This document shows, piece after piece, positions 1 through 7,691 of a DNA stretch of 36,608 nucleotides (position 1 is the stretch's first letter; every line of letters begins with the position of its first letter). The notes beneath the pieces are model-generated. The model was not told the origin of the DNA. It did no database searches and saw only the letters and a list, made by a program, of their open reading frames with translations. The DNA is from Opitutales bacterium (GTDB taxonomy: Bacteria > Verrucomicrobiota > Verrucomicrobiia > Opitutales > T3Sed10-336), in assembly GCA_007130045.1 (NCBI GenBank), contig SLTG01000106.1, positions 1 through 36,608 of the forward strand. The letters are read 5' to 3'. The position numbers and the translations under genes are program-made.

Positions 1-117
1 GGGCTTGGGAAAGCGACCGGAATAATCGGGGCGCACCAATCAACTGGCACTTCACAAACGAAAAGGCCCGAGTAAAACTGAGGCGACTATACCCGAACAT
101 TTAAATGTTACAAGATA

Positions 118-528
118 CTAGATCAGTTCGGCGATCTTCGCTTTAAGGGCTTCCGACTTGAACGGTTTGGGTAGAAAATAGGTATCCTGGCTCAGGTTCT
201 TCTCAAGAATGACGACGTCTTCGGTGTATCCCGAAAGGAGGAGAATCTTCGTCTTTGGAAAAGCTTCCCTGAAGCGGGAGGCAAGTTCGAGGCCTCCGAC
301 GTCCGGCATGACAAGATCGGAAACCAGCAGGTCGATTTCGCCCTGAGAATAATTCTTTGCCTCGTCCAGCGCTTCCTGTCCGTTGGAGGTTTCGATGACC
401 TCGTATCCCGCTTTTTGAAGGATTTCCGAAAATAGTTTGAGCGCCGCAGGTTCGTCTTCGACCAGCAGAATTTTTTTCCTGGACCCGGATTTTTTGGTTT
501 GAGTGCTGCTTTTGGTGGAAGGATTCAT
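118..528 (-). CDS. Single-domain response regulator (CheY-like receiver)
   Basis: A 136-residue protein made of one receiver domain after a basic, Ser/Thr/Lys-rich N-terminal tail of about 17 residues. The phosphorylation site is complete: acidic pair E24-D25, phospho-acceptor D71 in LLVSDLVMP, switch S99 and K121 in LPKPF. No DNA-binding or enzymatic output domain follows, so it would act by protein-protein contact or as a phosphate sink or relay, as stand-alone receivers do. It is the last of four two-component genes on this strand (kinase, two NarL-type regulators, then this), about 80 bases after the preceding stop, which makes a functional link plausible but not proven. No clear Shine-Dalgarno sequence precedes the ATG. 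Confidence 0.85.
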   Translation of the reverse strand: MNPSTKSSTQTKKSGSRKKILLVEDEPAALKLFSEILQKAGYEVIETSNGQEALDEAKNYSQGEIDLLVSDLVMPDVGGLELASRFREAFPKTKILLLSGYTEDVVILEKNLSQDTYFLPKPFKSEALKAKIAELI

Positions 529-608
529 AATGACGAGGAAGGAAGCCTAATGTCTGTTGATGATCTGTTTCAAGCAAACGTGCTGTGCCGGAACCAAAAC
601 CGAAGAAC

Positions 609-1346
609 TCAGCCGAATCGGGACCCCTGCATAACTCCTTCTCGCTGAACCCAATGAATGGCAAACTGGATCAACTCCGTCGAATGCCTGAGGTTCAGTT
701 TCTCCTTGATACGAAAACGGTGGGCTTCGACGGTCTTCAACCGGATATTCATGATCACGGCGATTTCCCGGTTGTTCTTGCCTTGACCCATAAGTTGGAT
801 GACTTGGAGTTCGCGATTGGTCAGTTTCTTGATCGGATTGGTAATCTGTCCCGGTGAGGTCGTATCCAGTTGTGAAAAAAGCAGGCTTTTCAGGCGTTCG
901 CTGATATAGAGCTCTCCGGAGAGCATATTCCGAATGGCGCGCAGGATTTGCGTCGGACTTTCGCTCTTCATTAGATACCCTTTTGCCCCCGAATGTAAAG
1001 CCCTTTCCGCGTAGAAAACTTCATCGTGCATGGAAAAAACCATCACGGGCGTTTGCGGAAAGCGTTGCTGGAGGAGCTTTAAGAGATCGAATCCGTCCGA
1101 GGTTTTCAGGTAGATATCGACGATGAAGAGATCCGGAGGGGGCTTGATGACTTTCGGGACGGATTCCGTCGAGGTTGCGGTACCGCACACCTCGATGTCA
1201 TCGGGTTTTTCCAATAACGCAACGAGTCCGGCTAGCAGGACCGGATGATCGTCGATTATAAATACTTTGGCTGGGTGGGATTGTTTCACATCTATTTTTG
1301 TCGGATCATTTAAGCAGACCCGCGGAAGACGCGCAATCAGGGTCAA
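609..1346 (-). CDS. NarL/FixJ-family LuxR-type response regulator (second of tandem pair)
   Basis: A 245-residue DNA-binding response regulator. The receiver domain (about 26-145) has D32-D33, phospho-acceptor D77 (FIVDIYL) and K127. A GerE/LuxR helix-turn-helix follows (about 173-235), with LTNRELQVIQLMGQG and the recognition segment NIRLKTVEAHRFRIKEKL. It should bind DNA as a phosphorylated dimer. The longest frame opens with TTG. A GTG at 1289, just before KQSHPAKVFIIDDH, would give 226 residues and fits the family better, so the N-terminus is uncertain. It resembles the adjacent regulator closely in both domains, which suggests a local duplication. A GGGAA-T-TTCCC inverted repeat lies 40 bases upstream and may be an operator. 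Confidence 0.88.
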   Translation of the reverse strand: MTLIARLPRVCLNDPTKIDVKQSHPAKVFIIDDHPVLLAGLVALLEKPDDIEVCGTATSTESVPKVIKPPPDLFIVDIYLKTSDGFDLLKLLQQRFPQTPVMVFSMHDEVFYAERALHSGAKGYLMKSESPTQILRAIRNMLSGELYISERLKSLLFSQLDTTSPGQITNPIKKLTNRELQVIQLMGQGKNNREIAVIMNIRLKTVEAHRFRIKEKLNLRHSTELIQFAIHWVQREGVMQGSRFG

Positions 1347-1385
1347 CCTTACCGGACATGCAACTGTATTACTATCGAACGCATC

Positions 1386-1396
1386 GGGAATTTCCC
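1386..1396. promoter_or_regulatory. Candidate operator: GGGAA-T-TTCCC inverted repeat
   Basis: A five-base inverted repeat with a one-base centre, followed by TATA on the plus strand. On the minus strand it reads TATAGGGAAATTCCC. It lies in the 147-base gap between the two NarL-type regulator genes, just upstream of the second one. Related ATAGGG...TTCC sites occur upstream of the kinase (3436), the sigma factor (3687) and glmS (35975). Binding by the NarL-type proteins is inferred only. Confidence 0.3.
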
Positions 1397-1493
1397 TATA
1401 GTACCCGTTGGTGTTTCATCGGGGAAACGTCGGAGAGGCGCCCGCGACCCGGCAATGTAACCCGCTTATGTTCGCTCATCTGCGTCAAACGGA

Positions 1494-2180
1494 TCAATGT
1501 TTGACGGCGTTTTCCTGCTCGACCCATTGCACGCAGAACTGAACGAGTTCGGTGGCGTTTCTGAGATCCAGTTTCTCCTTCAGATGAGCCCGGTGGGATT
1601 CAATTGTTTTTATGCTCACATTAAGGGTGCCGGCGATTTCCCTGGTCGTCCGGCCCCGCCCGATCAACTGCACGACCTCGAGTTCGCGATCGCTCAATCG
1701 TTCGACCGGAGACGATTCCGCCGGTGAATGACCGCGGACAATCTGTTGGAGCATCTGTGTGCCGACACGCTCGCTCACGTAGATTTCCCCTTTGAGAATT
1801 TTCCGAATGGCCTGCAGCACCCGATCGGCGGCGTCCTGCTTCATCACGTAGGCCTTCGCCCCGGCCCGGAGCACCCGTTGGGCGTAAATGTTCTCATCGT
1901 GCATGGACAGGACGAGAATAGGGAGGTCCGGCCTGAGGACCTTGACGTTCTTGATCAGCTCCAACCCGCTGCTTCCGCGCAGGGACATATCGGCAATCAC
2001 CAGGTCCGGGGCGGTCTTACTGATGCCGCTGAGAGCTTTCGGAGCTTCGTCGGCTTCGCCGCATACCGTGAGATCATCCTCGCCGTTGACCAGGTCCGCC
2101 AGGCCTCGCCTCATTAACGCGTGATCATCGACAATAAATACTTTGATTTTCTTTCTCAATTGGACACTCTCCTTTGTCAC
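1494..2180 (-). CDS. NarL/FixJ-family LuxR-type response regulator (first of tandem pair)
   Basis: A 228-residue response regulator. The receiver domain (about 12-130) has D18-D19, phospho-acceptor D64 (LVIADMSL) and K114. A LuxR helix-turn-helix follows (about 160-222: LSDRELEVVQLIGRG, then NVSIKTIESHRAHLKEKL). It starts 18 bases after the kinase stop, so this kinase is its likely partner. The longest frame opens with GTG at 2180 without a good ribosome site. A TTG at 2159 is preceded by AAAGGAG at suitable spacing and may be the real start (221 residues). The tandem arrangement with a close paralogue suggests two outputs, or competition, from one sensor. Confidence 0.9.
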   Translation of the reverse strand: MTKESVQLRKKIKVFIVDDHALMRRGLADLVNGEDDLTVCGEADEAPKALSGISKTAPDLVIADMSLRGSSGLELIKNVKVLRPDLPILVLSMHDENIYAQRVLRAGAKAYVMKQDAADRVLQAIRKILKGEIYVSERVGTQMLQQIVRGHSPAESSPVERLSDRELEVVQLIGRGRTTREIAGTLNVSIKTIESHRAHLKEKLDLRNATELVQFCVQWVEQENAVKH

Positions 2181-2198
2181 TGCATCGGCCGTAGGGCC

Positions 2199-3263
2199 TC
2201 AGAGGTTCGTAAACGTACATTCGACAACGGCGCCACCCCGGTCGGCATTGCGGAGATTCAGGCTGGCGCCGAACTGCCGGCAACGGTGTTTCATGAGCCG
2301 GATGCCCAGGCCATCCGACGATACGGGACGATCGGGAAAGCCCCTGCCGTTGTCCTTTATCACCAAACGGCAACGTTTGCCCTCCTCGCGAGCCAGTTTG
2401 ACGTTTACCCGGGTCGCGTTCCCGTGCCGAACGGCATTCTGAATCGCCTCCTGGCAAAGGCGGTAAAGGTGCAGGCGGGTCTCGGAGGACTCGACGCGGA
2501 TGGAATCGTCGAGCGTCGCTTTGCAGGTGATACCCGATCGTTTCTCGCATTCCCGTACAAGCTTCTCCAGGCACGAGAGCAGATCCCCGTCCTCCAATTG
2601 AAGAGGCGACAGGCTGTGGGAAAGACTTCTCACCCGTCCGAGCGCTTCGTTGATTTGATTCGTGATCTCGGCGGCGTGTTCGGCGTTCCCGGGCGAATCC
2701 TTGGACAACCGCTTTTCGAGCATTCTCGAAAGGCACGCGATTCCCGCGAGATTCTGACAGAAATCATCGTGGAGGTCCTGCCCGAGACGCTCGCGCTCGA
2801 AATTGCTGATGCGGACGACTTCTTCGGTGAGCTCCTGCTCGCGGCTGACGTCGATAAACATGCCGCAAATCAGCTTCTCGTCCGCGGAAACCGGACGCAC
2901 GCAACTGACCTCTTCGATCCAGATCCGCTCACCCTCGTTCGTGAGCATTCGGTAACGGCGACTGTGCAATCCGGCTTCAAGGGCTTCGCCCCGGTGGAAT
3001 TCCGCAAATGCCGGTCGATCGTCCGGATGTACGCGCCCCTCCCAGAAACCCGGATGGCGCCAATCGTCTTCGGGCATCCCGAACCACGATTCGACGACCG
3101 GGTCGATGAACTCAAGTCCTTCGCGGGATCCGCGAGCCCGCCAGGATACCACGTGAATGCTGCGTGCATAGAACTTCCTCAGTTGCGCCCAGGCCTCCTC
3201 CTCGATCAGGGCATCCTGGTTGGCGGGGAGGATTTGCACTCCGTTTTGAAAAGCCATTTTCAC
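2199..3263 (-). CDS. NarX-type (HisKA_3) sensor histidine kinase with PAS domain, soluble
   Basis: A 354-residue kinase with no membrane segment or signal peptide, so probably cytoplasmic. An N-terminal PAS/PAC-like fold spans about 35-145 (the FWEGRVHPDDRPAF segment and the closing GMFIDVSREQELTEE are typical). The HisKA_3 dimerisation helix carries phospho-acceptor H165 in LGQDLHDDFCQNLAG. The HATPase_c domain shows the N box (EAIQNAVRHG, N276), G1 box (DNGRGF, D304) and a GLGI G2 box at about 318. HisKA_3 kinases partner NarL-type regulators, and two such regulators follow directly. The ligand is unknown; PAS domains commonly sense redox state, oxygen or small molecules. The upstream gap contains an ATAGGG...TTCC motif that may mediate autoregulation. 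Confidence 0.92.
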   Translation of the reverse strand: MKMAFQNGVQILPANQDALIEEEAWAQLRKFYARSIHVVSWRARGSREGLEFIDPVVESWFGMPEDDWRHPGFWEGRVHPDDRPAFAEFHRGEALEAGLHSRRYRMLTNEGERIWIEEVSCVRPVSADEKLICGMFIDVSREQELTEEVVRISNFERERLGQDLHDDFCQNLAGIACLSRMLEKRLSKDSPGNAEHAAEITNQINEALGRVRSLSHSLSPLQLEDGDLLSCLEKLVRECEKRSGITCKATLDDSIRVESSETRLHLYRLCQEAIQNAVRHGNATRVNVKLAREEGKRCRLVIKDNGRGFPDRPVSSDGLGIRLMKHRCRQFGASLNLRNADRGGAVVECTFTNL

Positions 3264-3686
3264 CGGTATTCGGATTTACTTTATCTTCCAGTCAATCAAT
3301 TATCCATGCTTCTCGAATATCGGAGAAGCCGTGCGGCCGAATCGAAAGGATTCAATCATGTTTATGTCCTCCCGCGGCGACAATTCGGTCATTGAAGGAG
3401 GGGAGATACTTAAAAATAGTCTAATGTATTTAAGGATAGGGTTCTTTCCTCGGTGACTCAAGCTTTTTAGTGCGTTACGGCAAGTCATTTATGATTTCTT
3501 TAAATGTCGGGCCGAACCTCATTGGAGGCAGGCGGGAGCGTGTAGAGCAGCGACTTCTGCCATCGTTTCTCACGGGCGTTGGTGAAGAAAACATGTAAAA
3601 AAGACGTAAAGAGGCTAACTGAAAAACCACGCTCACTCAATCAGGTAAATCACTGGACGGGAATAAGGTCAAACCCTTGTTTCGGT

Positions 3687-3703
3687 ATAGGGGTTCCCCC
3701 TAT
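3687..3703. promoter_or_regulatory. Perfect inverted repeat ATAGGGG-TTC-CCCCTAT
   Basis: Seven-base arms are separated by three bases. TACCCCT follows at 3713-3719 and resembles the NarL heptamer of enteric bacteria (TACYYMT). It lies about 270 bases upstream of the sigma factor start and about 420 bases from the kinase start. Because the arms are symmetric and short, a dimeric LuxR-type regulator site is more likely than a terminator (no T-run follows). This is inference from symmetry and context. Confidence 0.35.
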
Positions 3704-3838
3704 TGCGGGAGCATACCCCTTGCGGACGCCTGCCTGGGGCGGATCGAAACGGGGTTGAAAGGTCGGCTCCGCGCCCCGGTCGACGAGCGTTATTGCAAAT
3801 TTTGTGGATTTCCTGAAAAATCTGTCCGCCGGTTTGGA

Positions 3839-3866
3839 TTGCAATTTCGAGAACCGGCTTTATAAA
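3839..3866 (+). promoter_or_regulatory. Putative sigma70-type promoter for ECF sigma factor operon
   Basis: TTGCAA at 3839-3844 and TATAAA at 3861-3866 are separated by 16 bases. A second perfect -10 hexamer, TATAAT, lies at 3874-3879 without an obvious -35 at standard spacing. Either would give a 5' leader of about 75-90 bases ahead of the ATG at 3957. Confidence 0.4.
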
Positions 3867-3956
3867 TAAGGAATATAATAGCGGTCAATGCGCTCTTACG
3901 GGAAGGACAGGGAACAAACGAAGTTCATTTGAGTCGAAACCCACAACTTGTTTTAT

Positions 3957-4559
3957 ATGTCATCTAAAGCCGAGGAAGTAGCGGTCGATAAACTGTTGGT
4001 GGACCGCTTCAAAAACGGAGATCAATCCGCGTTTGACGAGATGGTCCTGCGATACTGGGACCGGATTTTTATCATGGTCAAGCAGCTCCTCGGGAATTCG
4101 GAAGACGCCGAGGAGGTCACGCAGGACGCGTTTGTCCGTGCCCACCGGGGGCTTGAGAATTTCCGGGGCGATTCAGCCTTTTCAACGTGGCTCTACCAGA
4201 TCGCCACCAACCTGGCCCGCAACAAGTACTGGTACTGGTGGCGCCGGAAACGCGACAAGAGCATCTCGTTCGACCAGCCGCTGGGGGAGGAGGGGGATCT
4301 CACCCTGGCCGACGTGTTTCCGGCGGAGGCCCAGACGCCGAAGGACGAGACGGTTACCCGTGAGTTCGTGGACCGGATCGCGGAGTGCATGAACATGCTC
4401 AACACCAAGCACCGCGAAGTGCTCGTCCTGCGAAACGTCCAGAATCTTTCCTACGAAGAGATCGCATCCATACTCAATATCAGCGTGGGAACCGTGAAAA
4501 GCCGCATCGCTCGCGCCAGGAGCGGATTGCGGGAGAAGATGGGCAAAGAGTTTATATGA
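3957..4559 (+). CDS. ECF-family RNA polymerase sigma factor (RpoE-like)
   Basis: A 200-residue group 4 sigma factor from the ATG at 3957. A TTG three codons earlier would add FY and is less likely. Region 2 spans about 8-95: the GDQSAFDEMVLRYWDRIF start, then DAEEVTQDAFVRAHRGLENFRGDSAFSTWLYQIA for core binding and -10 recognition, then an unusual Trp/Tyr-rich NKYWYWWRRKRD segment. Region 4 spans about 143-195 (LNTKHREVLVLRNVQNLSYEEIASIL, then NISVGTVKSRIARAR) and should read the -35 element. Its stop overlaps the start of the next gene (ATGA), the normal arrangement for an ECF sigma and its anti-sigma. It probably directs an envelope-related regulon; the signal cannot be read from the sequence. 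Confidence 0.93.
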   Translation: MSSKAEEVAVDKLLVDRFKNGDQSAFDEMVLRYWDRIFIMVKQLLGNSEDAEEVTQDAFVRAHRGLENFRGDSAFSTWLYQIATNLARNKYWYWWRRKRDKSISFDQPLGEEGDLTLADVFPAEAQTPKDETVTREFVDRIAECMNMLNTKHREVLVLRNVQNLSYEEIASILNISVGTVKSRIARARSGLREKMGKEFI

Positions 4560-5191
4560 TGAGCAACAAAGAATTTCTCGAACTCCTCAATCTGTATATC
4601 GACGAAGAGATCTCCGCCGAAGAACGGGACCGGTTGGAGCGGGAAATCGCCGTAAACGAAAGCCGGCGGGCGGTGTTCAACGAATATGTTCGCCTGCAGG
4701 AAGCCACGGAAAAACTTTTCAACCATTTTCACAGCAGTCTTACCGAAACGGTGGATCTGAAAAAGTACCACATTCTGGCGCGCGATTCCGATCAGCGCTA
4801 CGTCATGGGGTCGCTTTACAGCGCGGCGGCGGTATTCGTCGCCTGCCTGAGCATTTTTGCGGCGACGCGTATCCTGTCGGACCAGTCCGGTATGGGTGTG
4901 GCGCAAACCGACCTGGAGAACGGGGTTCGATACGGCGTCGAGGTCGTTCGGAATGCGGCCGCGGAGCGGGATGACTTGAATCACGTCTGGCCGATTTCCC
5001 GCGAAAACCAGCTTCCTCCCAGCAGTGACCTCCAGAGTATATTCACCGGATACGCTGAGAGTGCGTCCGCTTTCCGGCTCCGAAGTGAAGGGGAACCTTT
5101 TTATGACTCGCGGGGGAATCGCATTTACCAGAGCAGTAATTCATTCAAATCCCCCCCGCCGGACATGGTCTCCTTCCAGTTCCAGCGCTGA
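4556..5191 (+). CDS. Putative membrane-anchored anti-sigma factor
   Basis: A 211-residue protein. The chosen ATG overlaps the sigma factor stop as ATGA; a second ATG follows immediately. The N-terminal cytoplasmic part (about 3-80: FLELLNLYIDEEISAEERDRLE) looks like an anti-sigma domain and has the usual opening of that family. It lacks the HxxxCxxC zinc motif. One membrane segment spans about 83-106 (MGSLYSAAAVFVACLSIFAATRI). The remaining 105 or so residues would lie in the periplasm, are polar, and end in a low-complexity Ser/Pro tail. The assignment rests on translational coupling and topology; no family was identified for the C-terminal part, which may sense the signal or be cut by a protease. 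Confidence 0.7.
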   Translation: MMSNKEFLELLNLYIDEEISAEERDRLEREIAVNESRRAVFNEYVRLQEATEKLFNHFHSSLTETVDLKKYHILARDSDQRYVMGSLYSAAAVFVACLSIFAATRILSDQSGMGVAQTDLENGVRYGVEVVRNAAAERDDLNHVWPISRENQLPPSSDLQSIFTGYAESASAFRLRSEGEPFYDSRGNRIYQSSNSFKSPPPDMVSFQFQR

Positions 5192-5227
5192 TTAGCCGGC
5201 CCGGGCACATTCGTTTCGGCGGATTCA

Positions 5228-5833
5228 TCAGTTCAAGGCCCTTCGGATCAGGTCCTCGGTTGCCGCATCCGCGCCCAGGGACTCAATGGCGCGCCGCAGG
5301 GCTTTGTCCGCTTCGGGCGCTTTGTAGCCGAGCGAGACCAGCGCCATCATCGCATCGTGGTAGGCGTCCGGGATTCCGCCGGCGCCCGGCCTGCCGCCCC
5401 CCGTTCCTGAAGCGGCCGGACTCCCGGAGATCCCGACCTTGTCGCGAAGCTCCACCACGAGCCGTTCCGCGGTCTTTTTCCCAATGCCCGGGCACTTGGC
5501 CAGAAGGGCGACATCCCCGGCGGCGATCGCGCTTCGAATCGACTGCAGGGACAGCTTGCTCATGATGGAAAGCGCGACCCGCGGGCCGACGCCCGAAACT
5601 TTCTCGACGAGCAACCGGAAGAAATCCCGGTCCTCGGCCGATGAAAAGCCGTAGAGCGTTTGTGAATCCTCCCGGTATGCGATGTACGTGTGCAACCTGA
5701 CCGTTCCCCCGAGGCGCGGAAGCTTCTCGGCGGTTGTCACCGGAACGTGAACTTCGTACCCGATTCCGTACGATTCGATCACGGCCTTCAGGGGCGTGGA
5801 AGTCACCAGTTTTCCTTCGATGGAAACGATCAT
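5228..5833 (-). CDS. ruvA: Holliday junction branch migration protein RuvA
   Basis: A 201-residue protein of normal RuvA length. It opens with the OB-fold start MIVSIEGKLV, has the LHTYIAYREDSQTLYGF strand typical of domain I, and two helix-hairpin-helix motifs in domain II (VSGVGPRVALSIMSK and CPGIGKKTAERLVVEL). A flexible Gly/Pro/Ala-rich linker (about 136-155) leads to the C-terminal RuvB-contacting three-helix domain (DAMMALVSLGYKAPEADKAL). RuvA binds four-way DNA junctions as a tetramer and loads the RuvB motor during recombination repair. It starts 22 bases after dapB on the same strand and is probably co-transcribed with it. ruvB and ruvC are not in the window. Confidence 0.97.
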   Translation of the reverse strand: MIVSIEGKLVTSTPLKAVIESYGIGYEVHVPVTTAEKLPRLGGTVRLHTYIAYREDSQTLYGFSSAEDRDFFRLLVEKVSGVGPRVALSIMSKLSLQSIRSAIAAGDVALLAKCPGIGKKTAERLVVELRDKVGISGSPAASGTGGGRPGAGGIPDAYHDAMMALVSLGYKAPEADKALRRAIESLGADAATEDLIRRALN

Positions 5834-5855
5834 GGGATCCTGTTACCCGGAATGT

Positions 5856-6590
5856 TCAGTCTTTGAGGTTCAACACGTCACGCATGTCGTATATCCCCGG
5901 CTCCCTGTCGCGCACCCAGACGGCCGCGCGAATCGCGCCCCGGGCGAACACCGTGCGGTCCGACGCCCGGTGAGTCAATTCAAGACGCTCGCCCTCGCCC
6001 GCGAAATATACGGTGTGGTCGCCGATAACGTCTCCGCCGCGAAGGGCGTGCACGCCGATCTCGTCGCGCGCCCGCTCGCCGATCAATCCGTGCCGCCCGT
6101 GGGACACCTTCTCCTCGCCGAGACCGTAGGTCTTGCGCAAAACGTCCACCAATCCTTCAGCTGTTCCGCTGGGGGCGTCTTTCTTGTGCCGGTGATGCAT
6201 CTCGACCACCTCGGGACTGTAATCGAGCCCAAGAATAGCCGCCGCCTTCCCGGTGAGAAAATAGAGAAGGTTGATGCCGATCGAGTAATTGCCCGCCCAG
6301 ACAGTCGGGACGCCGGACGCTTCCGCGCGGATCGCTTCCTTTTCTTCCGGTGTGTGGCCGGTCGTGCCGATTACGAGTGCCTTGCCTGTCTCGCGGGCGG
6401 CTCGCGCGAGCGGGAGCGTGGCGCTGTGAAAGCTGAAGTCGATCGCGACGTCGCAACTTTCGATGGCGGGATAAAGGGAGTCGCCCAGATCGAGGGCCGC
6501 GCACAACTCGTGGCCCCCGGCTTCGGAGACCTCGCGAATAGTCCGGCCCATTCGACCGTTTGCGCCGTTCAATAACAGTTTTATTGACAT
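5856..6590 (-). CDS. dapB: 4-hydroxy-tetrahydrodipicolinate reductase DapB
   Basis: A 244-residue cytoplasmic enzyme reducing the DapA product to tetrahydrodipicolinate with NAD(P)H, in the diaminopimelate/lysine pathway. It has the dinucleotide-binding GANGRMG loop (9-15), the IGTTGHT segment at 74-80 and the catalytic signature EMHHRHKKDAPSGTA, where H132 and K136 match the E. coli acid/base pair H159/K163. It is slightly short for the family (usually about 260-270 residues), mostly from a compact N-terminal Rossmann part. It lies 88 bases downstream of dapA on the same strand, so the pathway order is kept. Meso-diaminopimelate produced here is the substrate of murE at 18.7 kb. Confidence 0.96.
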   Translation of the reverse strand: MSIKLLLNGANGRMGRTIREVSEAGGHELCAALDLGDSLYPAIESCDVAIDFSFHSATLPLARAARETGKALVIGTTGHTPEEKEAIRAEASGVPTVWAGNYSIGINLLYFLTGKAAAILGLDYSPEVVEMHHRHKKDAPSGTAEGLVDVLRKTYGLGEEKVSHGRHGLIGERARDEIGVHALRGGDVIGDHTVYFAGEGERLELTHRASDRTVFARGAIRAAVWVRDREPGIYDMRDVLNLKD

Positions 6591-6678
6591 AGGAAAGTAT
6601 CAACGGAATCGGGCTGCAACGGATGTGTTCGTCCGATTGAGCCGGGTTGAGAAAATCGGACCATTTCGGGTCGAGGAC

Positions 6679-7578
6679 TCATTCCGCCGGGACCTTTTCC
6701 AGCAGGTCGAGCGTGCCTTCGAGAATCGCGCGGTTTCCGTCGCCCATGGGAGCAAGGGGGAGGCGCACCTCTTCGGAAGCGATGGTTCCCGCCCGCGCAA
6801 GCGCCGCCTTCACCGGCACGGGATTGCTTTCGATGAAAAGATCCTTGAAAAGGGGATAGTACCGACGGTGAATGGTCCGCGCCGTTTCGAAGTCGTTGTC
6901 CAGAGCCGCCCTTACCATAGCCACAAGGTCCGCGACCACGAGATTGGCAGCCACGCTGATCACCCCCCGGGCTCCCAGCGCAATGAAGGGGAGCGTCATG
7001 CTGTCGTCGCCGCTCAAAATCGTCACCGCGTCTCCAAGCGCTTCCCTGAGTCGGTCGACCCGGTCGCAGGATCCGCCGGCCTCCTTGATGTGATCGACGT
7101 GCGGATACCGGTCGCGGAGTCTTGCCACCGTCTCGACGCCAATCTCCACGCCGCACCGCGACGGTATCGAATAAAGTACGATCGGCTTGTCCGTCGCTTC
7201 CGCGATCACGGAGAAATGCCGGTACAGGCCTTCCTGGGTGGGCTTGTTGTAATATGGGGCGACATGAAGAAATCCGTCCACTCCGGTTTCGCCGGCGAGC
7301 TTCGTCAGATGCAGCGCCTCGGCCGTGGAGTTGGCGCCCGCGCCGGCGATGACCGGAACCCGCCCGTTCGCCGTGTCGACGACGCACCGCACCGCGTCGA
7401 TCTGCTCCTCGACACTCAAAGTCGAGGATTCCCCCGTGGTGCCGACGGCCGCAAGGCCGTCAATCCCGTTGCGGATCTGGTGTTCGGTGAACGCCGCGAG
7501 ATCATCGAGCGCCAGTTTTCCGTTGTGGAAAGGGGTGATCATGGCGGTCATTACCCCGGTAAATTGTATTGAGCTCAT
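6679..7578 (-). CDS. dapA: 4-hydroxy-tetrahydrodipicolinate synthase DapA
   Basis: A 299-residue (beta/alpha)8 enzyme condensing pyruvate with aspartate semialdehyde, the first committed step to diaminopimelate and lysine. The Schiff-base lysine is K165 (HIKEAGG). Y136 (IVLYSIPSR) and T47-T48 in GTTGES form the proton relay, with Y109/Y110 in APYYNKP. The usual YNVPSRTG reads YSIPSRCG here, a conservative variant. It begins 113 bases from the divergent PilT-family gene, so both promoters share that gap. It leads a dapA-dapB-ruvA set. No lysine-riboswitch fold could be recognised, and the leader is too short for one. Confidence 0.97.
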   Translation of the reverse strand: MSSIQFTGVMTAMITPFHNGKLALDDLAAFTEHQIRNGIDGLAAVGTTGESSTLSVEEQIDAVRCVVDTANGRVPVIAGAGANSTAEALHLTKLAGETGVDGFLHVAPYYNKPTQEGLYRHFSVIAEATDKPIVLYSIPSRCGVEIGVETVARLRDRYPHVDHIKEAGGSCDRVDRLREALGDAVTILSGDDSMTLPFIALGARGVISVAANLVVADLVAMVRAALDNDFETARTIHRRYYPLFKDLFIESNPVPVKAALARAGTIASEEVRLPLAPMGDGNRAILEGTLDLLEKVPAE

Positions 7579-7691
7579 AAAATGGATTTCTTAGCTTGAA
7601 ATACTTCCGATATGGGAATTGCTTTTAGCCGAAAATAAAGGCTTAGTAAACCTCCTTCGGGCACATTGTTTTTCTCCTGGAGCATTTATAC

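Larger units (their letters stand above)
3264..3956. other. 693-base divergent intergenic region between sensor kinase and ECF sigma factor
   Basis: No convincing gene is present; the short frames here lack family features and ribosome sites. The region holds the promoters of the minus-strand kinase operon and the plus-strand sigma factor. Visible elements are an AT-rich stretch at about 3410-3440 with a CTTAAA/TTTAAG inverted repeat, the ATAGGG...TTCTTTCC motif at 3436-3449, a perfect seven-base hairpin at 3687-3703, and two promoter-like -10 hexamers at 3861 and 3874. Its length is notable in an otherwise tightly packed window. Confidence 0.6.

Noticed and set aside
2121-3395. Long plus-strand open frame of 424 codons opposite the sensor kinase and regulator
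   Set aside because: It is antisense to genes with complete catalytic motifs, has no family features and follows from the GC-rich codon bias.
3677-3865. Small frame with a CxxC motif upstream of the sigma factor
   Set aside because: It has no ribosome site, overlaps the putative operator and promoter, and has no recognisable fold; the Cys pair alone is weak evidence.
7579-7691. Lysine riboswitch upstream of dapA
   Set aside because: The 113-base divergent gap is too short for that roughly 170-base structure and shows no multi-helix pattern.
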